DNA of 64,000 nucleotides from Natronorubrum thiooxidans. Its GTDB lineage: Archaea > Halobacteriota > Halobacteria > Halobacteriales > Natrialbaceae. The translations under genes and the position numbers were made by a program. The DNA is taken from positions 62,001-126,000 of the forward strand of contig NZ_FTNR01000006.1 of the NCBI RefSeq assembly GCF_900156475.1, in the 5' to 3' direction. How positions within the stretch are numbered: position 1 is the stretch's first letter; every line of letters starts with the position of its first letter. The notes below the pieces were generated by a model. The model did no database searches, had not been told where the DNA came from, and saw only the letters and a list, made by a program, of their open reading frames with translations. Below, in pieces: positions 55,505-64,000 of the stretch.

Positions 55505-55699
55505 TTAGAACCCAAGTGAGTCGAGCACGTCGATACTGAGATCTGTAGCCTGAACCAGTTTGTAGCCCAGATAGATGCCGACGATCCCCATCAGCCCCGG
55601 GAGCTCCGGCGGTGCCGGAATGGGGACGTCGAACAGCGCAAAGAACGCACCGGTGAGCGTGCCAGTCAGTAAACCGAGCAGGATCAGCTCGAGATTCAT
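55505..55699 (-). CDS. XapX-domain small membrane protein
   Basis: A 64-residue protein with two short hydrophobic helices (LILLGLLTGTLTGAFFALF, then GLMGIVGIYLGYKLV) linked by a Pro-rich turn (DVPIPAPPELP). This pattern is the XapX family, small membrane proteins of unknown action. The open frame runs further upstream, but ATG 55699 starts the conserved part and the upstream residues are not membrane-like. Confidence 0.75.
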   Translation of the reverse strand: MNLELILLGLLTGTLTGAFFALFDVPIPAPPELPGLMGIVGIYLGYKLVQATDLSIDVLDSLGF

Positions 55700-55871
55700 A
55701 CCGGTGAGCGGGCCGGTGACAACAAAAATACACTGACTTGCGCGCCACGCACTCGAGGATGGTCTCCGTCTCCCGGCAGCCACCGAATCGCCAGCTACCG
55801 TCGCTCGAGTTGTGATGTTCGACAAATGTCGTAGCTTAGTTTTAATATCGTCGAACTTCAGACCATGTCGT

Positions 55872-56096
55872 ATGCACCACAGCGGACAGTCACGATCGAC
55901 GGTCTCGATTCCGGACGACATCGAGTCGGCACAGGCAAAGCTTGTGTATCTTTACCTCTCCGTGTGGCCGGATGCGACAACTGAGGATCTCTGTACTGCC
56001 CTCGATCTCACTACCAGAACCGTCTGCTTGGTTACCAGCACGCTTCGGAGACGGGGGCTTCTCGAGCGAACGGATACGGGATTCAAACTTGCCTGA
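55872..56096 (+). CDS. Small winged-helix (MarR/TrmB-like) DNA-binding protein
   Basis: A 74-residue protein with a single winged-helix domain: ESAQAKLVYLYLSVWPDATT (helix 1), EDLCTALDLTTRTVCLVTST (helix-turn-helix) and LRRRGLLERTDTGFKL (wing). A TATA element TTTTAATATC is at 55840-55848, about 28 bases before ATG 55872, which argues against the longer open frame. The target is unknown. The 250 bases to the next gene (56097-56346) show nothing I can support. Confidence 0.78.
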   Translation: MHHSGQSRSTVSIPDDIESAQAKLVYLYLSVWPDATTEDLCTALDLTTRTVCLVTSTLRRRGLLERTDTGFKLA

Positions 56097-56346
56097 GTTC
56101 GACTGGCCAAGAGCGAGTTCCGAGCACTGCGAGGAATCCGTGACTCAACAAAAGTGCGCGCTTCCGAGCATCGCAAAAGCACCCTTCTACTCAACGGCGA
56201 AAACGGGCTCGTCTCTCGACTGCTCGAACTCGCTGTCGACAACCACGTCGCAATCGGCGGCGTCGAGCGAGACTTGTTCTGGTCCCGATTCATACAGCCC
56301 CGCTCACGTGCAACAGGTACAGGCCCTTCGGACGTGATAGTCAGGT

Positions 56347-57102
56347 ATGGATCTCCCACAGATCGGCCTGGGAACGATGGGGCTCGACGATCCCGAACCG
56401 ATCGAGACGGCGATCGAGCGTGGCTACCGCCACCTCGACACCGCACAGATCTACGACAACGAGGCCGTCGTCGGCGAGGGGATCGCTCGAGCGGCCGTCG
56501 ATAGGAACGACCTCGTGGTGGCGACGAAGCTTTGGATCGACCAGCTGGATCGCGTCTGCGAGAGCACAATCGAAAGCCTCGAGCGACTGGATCTCGACCG
56601 CGTCGACCTGCTATACGTCCATCGGCCGACCGGCGCGTACGATCCCGAACGGACCCTGACGGCGCTGGCCGACCTCCGTGCAACTGGACTGGTCGATGCC
56701 GTCGCGGTGAGCAACTTCGAACTGGACAACCTCGAGCGATTCATCGACGTCCTCGGGGAGCCACCCGCAGCTAATCAGATCGAGTACCACCCGCTGTTCC
56801 AGCCCACACCCGCCCTGGACCACGCTCGGAAGCACGACTACCCCCTTGTGGCGTACTCGCCGCTGTCTGGTGGGCGGGCCGGTGATATTGATTCGGTCGT
56901 CGAGGTCGCGACTCGCCACGGCATTACGCCCGAGCAGGCCAGTCTGGCGTGGCTTCTGGCGAAGGGTATCCGTCCAATTCCGAAAGCATCGAGTCGCCGG
57001 CACCTCGAGTCGAATCTCGCGGCGCTGGATGTGGCTCTTGACCCCGCAGACGTCACGCTAATCGACGAGATTGAACAGACACGTGAACTGTTCCCGGACT
57101 GA
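56347..57102 (+). CDS. Aldo/keto reductase
   Basis: Cytosolic NADPH-dependent aldehyde or keto reductase, 251 residues. The catalytic tetrad is visible: Asp and Tyr in HLDTAQIYDNE (about 36-46), Lys in VVATKLW and His in YVHRPTG. Cofactor-site residues are in IPKASSRRHLESNL. Halophilic members reduce sugar or diketo-gluconate type compounds, but the substrate here is unknown. Convergent with mqo over a 183-base gap with no gene. Confidence 0.88.
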   Translation: MDLPQIGLGTMGLDDPEPIETAIERGYRHLDTAQIYDNEAVVGEGIARAAVDRNDLVVATKLWIDQLDRVCESTIESLERLDLDRVDLLYVHRPTGAYDPERTLTALADLRATGLVDAVAVSNFELDNLERFIDVLGEPPAANQIEYHPLFQPTPALDHARKHDYPLVAYSPLSGGRAGDIDSVVEVATRHGITPEQASLAWLLAKGIRPIPKASSRRHLESNLAALDVALDPADVTLIDEIEQTRELFPD

Positions 57103-57285
57103 CGTCGCTCACCAGGGTCGTCGTGGGTGTGGACAATTGCTTGGGCCGATCGTCAACATATACCAGACACTCGATCACGACCTGACTGACAATCAACTTC
57201 GGTGCGGCGGTCCGCATTGAAACACCTCGAAAAACGTGAGTCGTCACGCAACTATTGTCGACGAGTTCTCGGCTGGTCGTGTTCG

Positions 57286-58680
57286 TCAGTCGTCCGTGGA
57301 GATGTCGTCGACGGTCTCCGTCTCGGCGGTCTCATCAGCAGCGTCCGCGCGCGGGAAGTTGCCGATGGTGTCTGCACGGAACGCCGATTCGTCGAACTCG
57401 TAGTCGCCATCGAGGAACTCGAGCACCGTCTGCGTGTCCCGCATGGCGTTTTTGAGACACGTCGAGGCACCGGGTGACGGCGTGATGTTGAAGATGACGT
57501 CGTCGCCGACGATCTTGGCCTCGCCCATGTCCAGGGACTTGTTCTTGGTGTCGACGATCTGTGGCCGGACGCCACCGTAGCCCTTCGCGCGTTCGATGTC
57601 CTCGAGTTCGACGCTCGGAACGACCTTCTGGACGTTCGGCAGGAACTGTTTCGCGCCGATTTTGGGGACGTCGTAGACGAGGTTCCGGAGCACGTACGGC
57701 AGGAGGATCCGATCGGAGAGGATGTTGGCGTAGCTGAGGAACGCCGCCGCGTTCAAGCCGAACACGTCGAAGAAGTCACTCACAGTCGAGATACGGCCGC
57801 GCTCGAGCGCCGGGACGAGTTTCGCGGTCGGTCCGAATCGCGTGATACTCGAGTCGTGGACGTCCGCGTCACCGTGGACGGCGGCGAATGGGAGTTTCTT
57901 CATCTGGAGCGTGTACACCTTCCCGTTCAGAAGATCGTCCGCGAGGAAGAAGCTCCCGGCGACGGGGAGCAACACCTTGTCCTGCCCGTAGCCGAGTTCC
58001 TTCGCGATCTGGAGGCTGTGTGAGCCGGCAGCGACGACGGTGGCGTCACAGTCGAACCGGCCGCTAGTCGTCTCGATCGTATAGCCGTCGAGGGTCGGCG
58101 TGATGTCCGTGACTTTCGTCCCGGTGAAGACGTCTACGTTCGTTTCTTCTTCGGCGAGTTCGACGAACGATTTCGACGTCTGCCCGTAGTCGACGACGTA
58201 GCCGTCCGGCGTCTGGAGCGCGAGCATGTCCGTTCCGGGGTCGCGGCCCTCCACGACTTTGGGTTCGATCTCGGCGATTTCCTCGCGTTCGATCGGCCGG
58301 AGCTTCGGGAAGAGGTCGCCGAATCCTTCGTCATCGTATCGGCGTTCGAGCGTCGCCACCTCCTCGTCACCGACCCCGAGCACCATCTTGCTGCGCTTTG
58401 CGTGCATCTCCCGGTCGGGATCGTGGCCCTCCAAGTAGCCCGCGAGGAGTTCTGCTCCCTCTTTTACCTCTTCGGCTTTCTCGAGCGTGTAGTTGGTCTC
58501 GATATCTCCGAAGTGGAGCGTCTGGGAGTTGTTCGTACTATCTGAGTTGATCGCTGCGATCTCCGGTTCTTTCTCGATCAGCGCGATCGAGTCGATATCA
58601 GTGAACTTCGCGGTCGTATACAGGAGGGATGCACCGCTGATACCGCCACCGACGATTACGAGGTCATACTTGCCAGACAT
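57286..58680 (-). CDS. mqo: Malate:quinone oxidoreductase (Mqo-type FAD enzyme)
   Basis: Membrane-associated enzyme that oxidises malate to oxaloacetate and gives electrons to menaquinone; 464 residues. FAD fold YDLVIVGGGISGASLLYTT (about 5-23), then NSQTLHFGDIETNYTLEKA, the family hallmark around residue 50-68. Late sequence PSPGASTCLKNAMRDTQ closes the FAD site. Near sdhCDBA in the same 10 kb, so two quinone-reducing TCA enzymes share this area. The C-terminus is an acidic tail (ETETVDDISTDD). Confidence 0.88.
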   Translation of the reverse strand: MSGKYDLVIVGGGISGASLLYTTAKFTDIDSIALIEKEPEIAAINSDSTNNSQTLHFGDIETNYTLEKAEEVKEGAELLAGYLEGHDPDREMHAKRSKMVLGVGDEEVATLERRYDDEGFGDLFPKLRPIEREEIAEIEPKVVEGRDPGTDMLALQTPDGYVVDYGQTSKSFVELAEEETNVDVFTGTKVTDITPTLDGYTIETTSGRFDCDATVVAAGSHSLQIAKELGYGQDKVLLPVAGSFFLADDLLNGKVYTLQMKKLPFAAVHGDADVHDSSITRFGPTAKLVPALERGRISTVSDFFDVFGLNAAAFLSYANILSDRILLPYVLRNLVYDVPKIGAKQFLPNVQKVVPSVELEDIERAKGYGGVRPQIVDTKNKSLDMGEAKIVGDDVIFNITPSPGASTCLKNAMRDTQTVLEFLDGDYEFDESAFRADTIGNFPRADAADETAETETVDDISTDD

Positions 58681-59071
58681 TGTTGGTTTTGGGTCGCTAT
58701 CTCCACTACTGTACCCCGGACAGATAACTCATATTTTTTCGATCGCAATATCGATAATCGACGTAACGACTATCGACGAGGCGAAATCCGGACTCGAGTG
58801 CACGAAGACGAGAGCGAGTTCGACGGATAACGCGGCTGTGCGGTCGGCTTGTCGGCAGTATCGACACCTTGACCACCGTCTGGCTCCCCGTCGTGTCGGC
58901 CACTGCGGATCGATTTCACGACGCGAGTCAGAAGACGAGGTGTCCGCCATAGCGCTGTCTTTTATACCCCACGTGACATTCCTGCTGGGGCGCGCCACTC
59001 GAAGTCGAGTGCACCCCCGCTGAAATACGGGATGTTCTCCGTGGACTGTCCGTCCCCGGGCCGTCTCGTCG
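58681..59071. other. Intergenic region upstream of mqo (391 bases)
   Basis: Lies between mqo (leftward, starting at 58680) and the end of the MBL gene. The part near 58730-58760 is AT-rich (ATATTTTTTCGATCGCAATATCG on the plus strand), a plausible promoter. Two minus-strand frames of 65-134 codons are not protein-like and are not called. Confidence 0.45.
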
Positions 59072-59806
59072 TCACTCGATCGAGATCGTTTTGAGATCCT
59101 CGGCGAACCGAACGTCGCCGTCGTAGTGGGCACCGATCGACTCGAGCATCTCCTCGTGACGGCCCTCGGTGTGTGGATACAAATGTGTCAGATAAACTCG
59201 TCCGATCTCTCGGCCGGCAAGTGCCGTGCCGAGCGTTTCCGGCGTCGGGTGGTTCGAGACGTCGACGTCGTCGGGGAACGAACAGTCGTGAGCCAGGATT
59301 GCCGAGCCTTCGGCGAAGTTTGCCAGTCCTGCAAACGCCTCGGTGTCGCCGCTGAACGTAAACAGATCGCCAAACCGGTAGGCCAGACACGGCAGCGAGT
59401 GACGCGTCTCGTAGGCCGAGACGTCGAAGCCAGCGACTGAGAACTCGCCGGCGACGATCTCCCGAACTTGCAACTCGAGTTTGTCCTGCATATACTCGTG
59501 GACCTCGAGCAGGCCGTCGATCATGGCTTTCGTGCCCTGTGGACCGACGATCTCGAGGTGGTCTTCACCGGCGAGCCAGCGGGCTTTCATCAACGGCAGT
59601 AGATCGGCGACGTGATCCAGGTGGTGGTGCGTCAACAACACCGTCGAGATTCGCTCGTAGCCGACGCCGGATTGCTGGAGTCGGTGTAAGACACCCGAGC
59701 CACAGTCGACGAGCAGGGTTTGACCGTTGTCCTGTACGAGCACTCCCGTCTGAAAGCGCTCGCCAGTCGGCATCGCGCTCCCAGTTCCGAGAAAGGTGAC
59801 ACGCAT
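59072..59806 (-). CDS. MBL-fold metallohydrolase (RNase Z-like)
   Basis: A 244-residue metallo-beta-lactamase-fold protein. The zinc site is LTHHHLDHVADLLP (H-x-H-x-D-H), with further His in GDTEAFA context, DCSFPDDVDVS and YLTHLYPHTEG. The first strand MRVTFLGTGSAMPTGERFQT is characteristic of ribonuclease Z-like MBL proteins; there is no exosite module, so the tRNA 3'-processing role is a possibility but not clear. ATG 59806 is used because the upstream residues are unlike the family. Confidence 0.85.
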   Translation of the reverse strand: MRVTFLGTGSAMPTGERFQTGVLVQDNGQTLLVDCGSGVLHRLQQSGVGYERISTVLLTHHHLDHVADLLPLMKARWLAGEDHLEIVGPQGTKAMIDGLLEVHEYMQDKLELQVREIVAGEFSVAGFDVSAYETRHSLPCLAYRFGDLFTFSGDTEAFAGLANFAEGSAILAHDCSFPDDVDVSNHPTPETLGTALAGREIGRVYLTHLYPHTEGRHEEMLESIGAHYDGDVRFAEDLKTISIE

Positions 59807-59965
59807 ACGGGGTCCTCGGACGGCCTCCCCGATAAGGGTAGCCTCTTTCGAATTGCCGTCCCGACACTGCCACACTCGAACGGGCCGGCGCGTTGCCACC
59901 TGTATCGGTTCCCACCGTCCCGGATTCGACGAGGGATTTTCCGTGACGGAGGCCCTACATATCGT

Positions 59966-60220
59966 ATGTCAGTAGTTCCCCTCGAGTACTACGACAAACT
60001 CCTGCTCGCTATCGTCGGGAGCCTCGCGCTCGGAGGTGCAATCGGCATCGCCACGTCCGTCGCATTCGAGGCAGGGCTGGCTGGCGGTGCGGCGGTCGCG
60101 ACGCTGTTCGTCTACGACGCGGTATTTCGGAATCCACCGCTGCCGACAGCGGGTGTCAGAGCTGCGGTACTGGTCTGGCACGTCTTCCTGGTCGTAATAC
60201 TCTCCATCGCTATCGTCTGA
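59966..60220 (+). CDS. Small membrane protein
   Basis: An 84-residue protein with three hydrophobic stretches (LLLAIVGSLALGGAIGIATS, LAGGAAVATLFVYDAVF, and VLVWHVFLVVILSIAI). ATG 59966 starts the membrane part; 82 upstream codons of the open frame are antisense to the MBL gene. No family recognised. It lies just before the helicase gene, with 85 bases between. Confidence 0.65.
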   Translation: MSVVPLEYYDKLLLAIVGSLALGGAIGIATSVAFEAGLAGGAAVATLFVYDAVFRNPPLPTAGVRAAVLVWHVFLVVILSIAIV

Positions 60221-60305
60221 CTGCGTACCCGTTCGACACAGCGCACGATTCACTTTCGCTCCGGTGGGCAAACCCTCTTACATACCCGTCCCGCAGACGA
60301 CGACA

Positions 60306-63086
60306 ATGGACGGGAGTGCGCGCCCAGCGGTGCTGGATTCCGACGCCGAGTTGCCGTTCGATCCGGACGCGGTCACGATCGAGGACGGCGACGTCTTCGA
60401 GTTGCTCGAGCCCGCAGTCCAGCAGTGGTGGCTCGAGGCATTCGGCGAGTACGTTCCCGAGAACGAGGGCTTTTTTACGCCACCACAGCGGGATGCGATC
60501 CCGAAGATCCACGAGAGAACGAATACCCTGATCTGTGCACCGACCGGCAGCGGCAAGACCCTCGCGAGTTTCACGTCGATCATCGATGCGCTGTTTACGA
60601 AAGAACGGGATTCGGAGGACGGCCTCGAGAACTCGGTCTACTGTCTCTATATTTCGCCGCTGAAGTCACTCGCGAACGACATCCATCGGAATCTCGAGGT
60701 GCCTCTCGAGGGGATCGAAGACATCGTTGCAAAGCGCGACGACGACCGGGAGATGGGCGAAATCCGCCACGCCATCCGCCACGGCGATACGGACTCCTAC
60801 GAGCGCCAGCAGATGCTCGAGGAGACGCCCCACATCCTCAACACGACGCCCGAAACGCTCGCGATTTTGCTGAATTCGCCGAAGTTCCGTGAGAAACTGC
60901 GCACCGTCGAGTACGTCATCGTCGACGAGATCCACTCGCTCGCCGACGGCAAACGCGGTACCCACCTGTCGGTCAGCCTCGAGCGACTCGAGGCGATGAC
61001 CGACCACGATATCACACGAATCGGCTGTTCGGCGACGGTCGAGCCGCTCGAGGGGGTGGCCGAGTTTTTAGTCGGGCAGGAAACGCCGGGTGGCGACCCC
61101 CGACCGTACGACATCGTCGACGCTCGTTTCGCCCGCGAGTTCGACATCGAACTCGAGTGTCCGACCGACGATCTGATCAACACCTCCCGCGAGGTCGTCC
61201 AGGAGCGGTTTTATCGCCAACTCCACGAGCACATTCAGGCCCACACGAACACACTCGTCTTCACCAACACGCGCTCGGGTGCCGAACGCGTCTTGCACAC
61301 CCTCCGCGAGCGCTTCGACGCCTACGACGAGGGAAACTCCGGCTGTCACCACGGCAGCCTCTCGAAAGACGTTCGCCAGGATATCGAGATGCGGCTGAAA
61401 GACGGCGACCTCGACGTCGTCACCACCTCGACCAGCCTCGAGTTGGGGATCGACATGCCCCACGTCGATATGGTGGTCCAGGTCGGCTCGCCCAAAAGCG
61501 TTGCCGCGTTGCTCCAGCGGGTCGGCCGCGCGGGCCATCGCGTCGGCCAGACCGTCACCGGCCGGGTGATCGCCCTGGATCGGGACGAACTGCTCGAGTG
61601 TGCGGTCATGCTCAAAAAAGCCGACGAGGGGTTCGTCGACTCGGTGTCGATCCCGCAAAACGCCCAGGACGTCGCCGCCCAGCACGTCTACGGCATGGCG
61701 ATCGCGGAGATCCGCCCGGAAGCCGACCTGAAGGCGATTCTCCGACGGGCGTATCCCTATCGGAACTACACCGACGCCGAGTACGAGTCGCTCATGCGGT
61801 ATCTCACCGCCGAGTACGCCGGCCTCGAGGATCGAAACGTCTACGCGAAGATCTGGCGCGACGCGAACGATCCGCCCGACGGCGAGCACCACCACGAGGC
61901 GTTTCCCGTCGGCGAGCCCCTGATCGGCAAACGCGGCCGGCTAGCGCGGGTCATCTACATGACCAACATCGGGACGATCCCGGACTCGTTTACCTGCGAC
62001 GTTTACACGCGTGCCAGCGACGAGTGGGTCGGCCAGTTGGACGAGAACTACCTCGATACGCTCGAGAAGGGCGACGTGTTCGTCCTCGGCGGCGACCACT
62101 TCGAGTATCGCTACCGGCGGGGTTCGAAGGTGTACGTCGACCGCACGAGCGCCCGCCCGACGGTCCCCTCGTGGTACTCCGAACGGCTGCCGCTGTCGGT
62201 CGACCTCGGCCGAGAGATCCTCACGTTCCAGACCGACCTGCTCGACCACTACGAGACTGGCGGACCGCCCCGCGTTCGGGCCTGGCTGCGGGAGTTCCCG
62301 CTGGACGACGACAGCGTGCGCGCGATCGCCCGACTGTTCGACCACCAACTCCAGTACGCCGGCCTCGAGAGCGTAAGCACCCACGACCGACTCGCGATCG
62401 AGGTCGTCCGCGACCGCGAGGAGTACGAACGCCATTACTACGTCCACTCGGCATACGGCCGCAAAGTCAACGACGGCCTCTCGAGACTGTTTGCCTACCA
62501 CTGCGCCCAGCAGGCGACCGCCAACGTCCGTGTCGCCGTCGCTGATAACGGCTTCGTCCTCTCGATGCCGTTAAATCGCAAGGTCGACCTCGAGGGACTC
62601 ATCGACGACCTCGAGGCCGACGACGTCCGCGAGGACCTTCGGCGGGCGATTTCGGGCACAGACCTCCTCCAGCGCTATTTCCGGATCAACTCGACGCGGG
62701 CGCTGATGATCCTCAAACGCTACAAGGGCTACGAGAAGTCGGCGAGCGAACAGCAGGTCTCGAGTGAGATGTTACTCGGCTTCGCGGAGGACCTCGAGAA
62801 CTTCGCTGTGATCGAGGAAACGTATCGGGAGATCCTCGAGGACAAACTCAACGTCGAGGAAATCGAGTCGGTCGTCGGCGCGATCGAGGCCGGCGACCTC
62901 GAGGTTTCTCGGCACCTGCTCGATTCGCCGACGCCGCGGGCGTTCGGGCTGGCGACGCTATCGGCCAGCGACGTCGTCCTCGCTGAAGACGAAAGCGCCG
63001 CCTTACAGGCGTTTCACGAACACGTCCTCAAGCAGATCGGCGATGAGTCGGTTCGAGGACTGTCGAGCAGTTCGGCCGACGAGTAA
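60306..63086 (+). CDS. lhr: Lhr-type ATP-dependent helicase
   Basis: Superfamily 2 helicase of 926 residues, the size of Lhr core proteins. Motif I APTGSGKTLASFTS (about residue 76), motif II VDEIHSLADGKRG, motif III CSATVEP, motif V TSTSLELGIDMP, and VI QRVGRAGHRVGQ, then the Lhr winged-helix and beta-strand regions (about 420-600) and a long C-terminal domain (about 600-926). It unwinds DNA and RNA-DNA hybrids and is linked to repair and recombination. ATG 60306 starts the conserved N-terminus; a GTG at 60264 would add 14 residues. Confidence 0.9.
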   Translation: MDGSARPAVLDSDAELPFDPDAVTIEDGDVFELLEPAVQQWWLEAFGEYVPENEGFFTPPQRDAIPKIHERTNTLICAPTGSGKTLASFTSIIDALFTKERDSEDGLENSVYCLYISPLKSLANDIHRNLEVPLEGIEDIVAKRDDDREMGEIRHAIRHGDTDSYERQQMLEETPHILNTTPETLAILLNSPKFREKLRTVEYVIVDEIHSLADGKRGTHLSVSLERLEAMTDHDITRIGCSATVEPLEGVAEFLVGQETPGGDPRPYDIVDARFAREFDIELECPTDDLINTSREVVQERFYRQLHEHIQAHTNTLVFTNTRSGAERVLHTLRERFDAYDEGNSGCHHGSLSKDVRQDIEMRLKDGDLDVVTTSTSLELGIDMPHVDMVVQVGSPKSVAALLQRVGRAGHRVGQTVTGRVIALDRDELLECAVMLKKADEGFVDSVSIPQNAQDVAAQHVYGMAIAEIRPEADLKAILRRAYPYRNYTDAEYESLMRYLTAEYAGLEDRNVYAKIWRDANDPPDGEHHHEAFPVGEPLIGKRGRLARVIYMTNIGTIPDSFTCDVYTRASDEWVGQLDENYLDTLEKGDVFVLGGDHFEYRYRRGSKVYVDRTSARPTVPSWYSERLPLSVDLGREILTFQTDLLDHYETGGPPRVRAWLREFPLDDDSVRAIARLFDHQLQYAGLESVSTHDRLAIEVVRDREEYERHYYVHSAYGRKVNDGLSRLFAYHCAQQATANVRVAVADNGFVLSMPLNRKVDLEGLIDDLEADDVREDLRRAISGTDLLQRYFRINSTRALMILKRYKGYEKSASEQQVSSEMLLGFAEDLENFAVIEETYREILEDKLNVEEIESVVGAIEAGDLEVSRHLLDSPTPRAFGLATLSASDVVLAEDESAALQAFHEHVLKQIGDESVRGLSSSSADE

Positions 63087-63306
63087 CGAGACGGCCGGCA
63101 GTGTGCAGTCTGCGGTCGGCGGCCCGGATCGGATTAACAACGGTAGCATTCCACCGAAATGGTTTTGTGTTGGAAATTGAAGTGAACATATGTCACCACA
63201 GACAATGATCGAGCCAGCCGAACGAGGGTTCTGTCGCGTACACGCGAGCAGGCCTCCCAGTCGACGCCACGGCAACTCGAGACTGACGGCCATCGCAAAC
63301 GTGACC

Positions 63307-63313
63307 GGAGGGG
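63307..63313 (+). promoter_or_regulatory. Shine-Dalgarno sequence before the last gene
   Basis: GGAGGGG ends five bases before the ATG at 63319 and supports that start for the truncated hydrolase gene. Confidence 0.5.
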
Positions 63314-63318
63314 CCTGA

Positions 63319-64000
63319 ATGGTCGACCACGACACCTGGAGCGACCAGCAGGCGACGACACAGGTCGCCGTCGACGGCCACGACCTCGAGGTCGCTTACC
63401 ACGAGGCGGGCCCCGACGAGGGGAGCGACGAGCCGCCCGTCGTTTTCCTCCATGGCATCCCGACGTGGTCGTTCCTCTGGCGCGACATCGTCCCCGCGGT
63501 CGCCGACGCGCGTCGAACCATCGCACCCGATCTGGTGGGCTATGGCAACTCCGCGATGGGCGACGGCTTCGACCGCTCGATCCGCGCCCAGGAAGTGATG
63601 CTCGAGGGACTGCTCGACGATCTCGACTGTGAGACGGTCACGCTCGTCGCCCACGACATCGGCGGCGGTGTCGCACTGCGATACGCGGCGCACAATCCCG
63701 AATCCGTCGACCAACTCGTGCTCTCGAACGCCGTCTGCTACGATTCCTGGCCCGTCGAGTTCGTCTCGAATCTCGGGCTGCCGAAGACGGCCGACCTCGA
63801 GCGGTCAGAACTCGAGGCGCGCCTTGAGTCGGCGTTCGTCGACGGAGCCTACGGCGAGGCAGATCCCGAGTTCGTCGCGGGCATGAAAGCGCCGTGGCTC
63901 TCCGATTCGGGTCACGTCTCGCTCGTTCGCAACGCGGTCGCGACGAACACGAACCACACGACGGAACTCGATTACAGCGGTATTACCGCGGAGACGTTGC
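63319..64000 (+). CDS. Alpha/beta-fold hydrolase (dehalogenase/epoxide-hydrolase-like), truncated by the window end
   Basis: 227 residues are visible. The oxyanion motif is VVFLHGIPTWSFLWRD, and the nucleophile elbow is LVAHDIGGGVALRY, where Asp takes the place of the usual Ser; an Asp nucleophile is typical of haloalkane dehalogenases and epoxide hydrolases. The rest, including the acid and catalytic His, is beyond the window. A Shine-Dalgarno sequence sits before the ATG. Substrate unknown. The 232 bases upstream (63087-63318) hold no supported gene apart from a 37-codon frame. Confidence 0.85.
   Translation, partial: MVDHDTWSDQQATTQVAVDGHDLEVAYHEAGPDEGSDEPPVVFLHGIPTWSFLWRDIVPAVADARRTIAPDLVGYGNSAMGDGFDRSIRAQEVMLEGLLDDLDCETVTLVAHDIGGGVALRYAAHNPESVDQLVLSNAVCYDSWPVEFVSNLGLPKTADLERSELEARLESAFVDGAYGEADPEFVAGMKAPWLSDSGHVSLVRNAVATNTNHTTELDYSGITAETL

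Noticed and set aside
58729-59133. 134-codon minus-strand frame before mqo
   Set aside because: Mixed composition, overlaps the end of the MBL gene and the mqo promoter, no domain seen.
63205-63318. 37-codon frame ending just before the last hydrolase gene
   Set aside because: Basic and low in acidic residues, no similarity recognised; the stop abutting the ATG is likely chance.

Overview
The window is chromosomal DNA of a halophilic archaeon (class Halobacteria; the density of CTCGAG and TCGA words fits Natrialbaceae-like genomes, but genus is inference). Signs seen directly are high GC, very acidic proteins, TATA elements 25-30 bases before many start codons (leaderless transcripts), a twin-arginine plus lipobox signal on the transporter binding protein, an Orc1/Cdc6 initiator, a HalX response regulator, and haloarchaeal families such as DUF35 and DUF5816. 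No tRNA, rRNA, CRISPR array, prophage or intact insertion sequence was found.

Layout. 1-5744: a leftward five-gene ABC peptide or nickel importer (binding protein, two permeases, two ATPases; the last ATPase runs off the left edge). 5819-6388: a purine phosphoribosyltransferase. 6556-8153 and 13102-14660: two separate thiolase plus DUF35 pairs, flanking coaBC, an FAD oxidoreductase, an SRPBCC protein and an M42 peptidase. 14678-19158: an alpha/beta hydrolase, MeaB with the B12-binding subunit of methylmalonyl-CoA mutase, an HD phosphohydrolase and a LysE-type exporter. 19227-26904: a methyltransferase, a 1040-residue PAS/GAF histidine kinase, several small membrane proteins, an MscS-like channel and a creatininase-family amidohydrolase. 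27008-29763: a NikR-type regulator, a cupin, an orc gene and, next to it, a probable replication origin with repeated and inverted origin boxes around an AT-rich core.

29941-35278: beta-oxidation genes (two acyl-CoA dehydrogenases and a 3-hydroxyacyl-CoA dehydrogenase/enoyl-CoA hydratase fusion) with a HalX regulator between them. 36007-39406: an HTH_10 regulator and a zinc/cadmium-type P1B ATPase. 39632-46207: a lone fumarate-reductase-like flavoprotein, a DNA glycosylase, KatG, and an ATP-grasp glutamate ligase fused to a retropepsin-like protease. 46437-49070: a flippase beside a gene remnant, and a GNAT acetyltransferase. 49234-58680: an AspA/AstE-type deacylase, the sdhCDBA operon, a deaminase, a XapX protein, an aldo/keto reductase and malate:quinone oxidoreductase. 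59072-64000: an MBL hydrolase, an Lhr-type helicase and a partial dehalogenase-like hydrolase.

The main theme is acyl-CoA and TCA chemistry: beta-oxidation, thiolase modules, CoA synthesis, the methylmalonyl-CoA branch and electron entry to quinone through succinate and malate. The most unusual items are the glutamate ligase/protease fusion, the origin region, an 82-bp palindromic repeat present twice at exactly the same length, and an in-frame palindromic insert inside an FAD protein.
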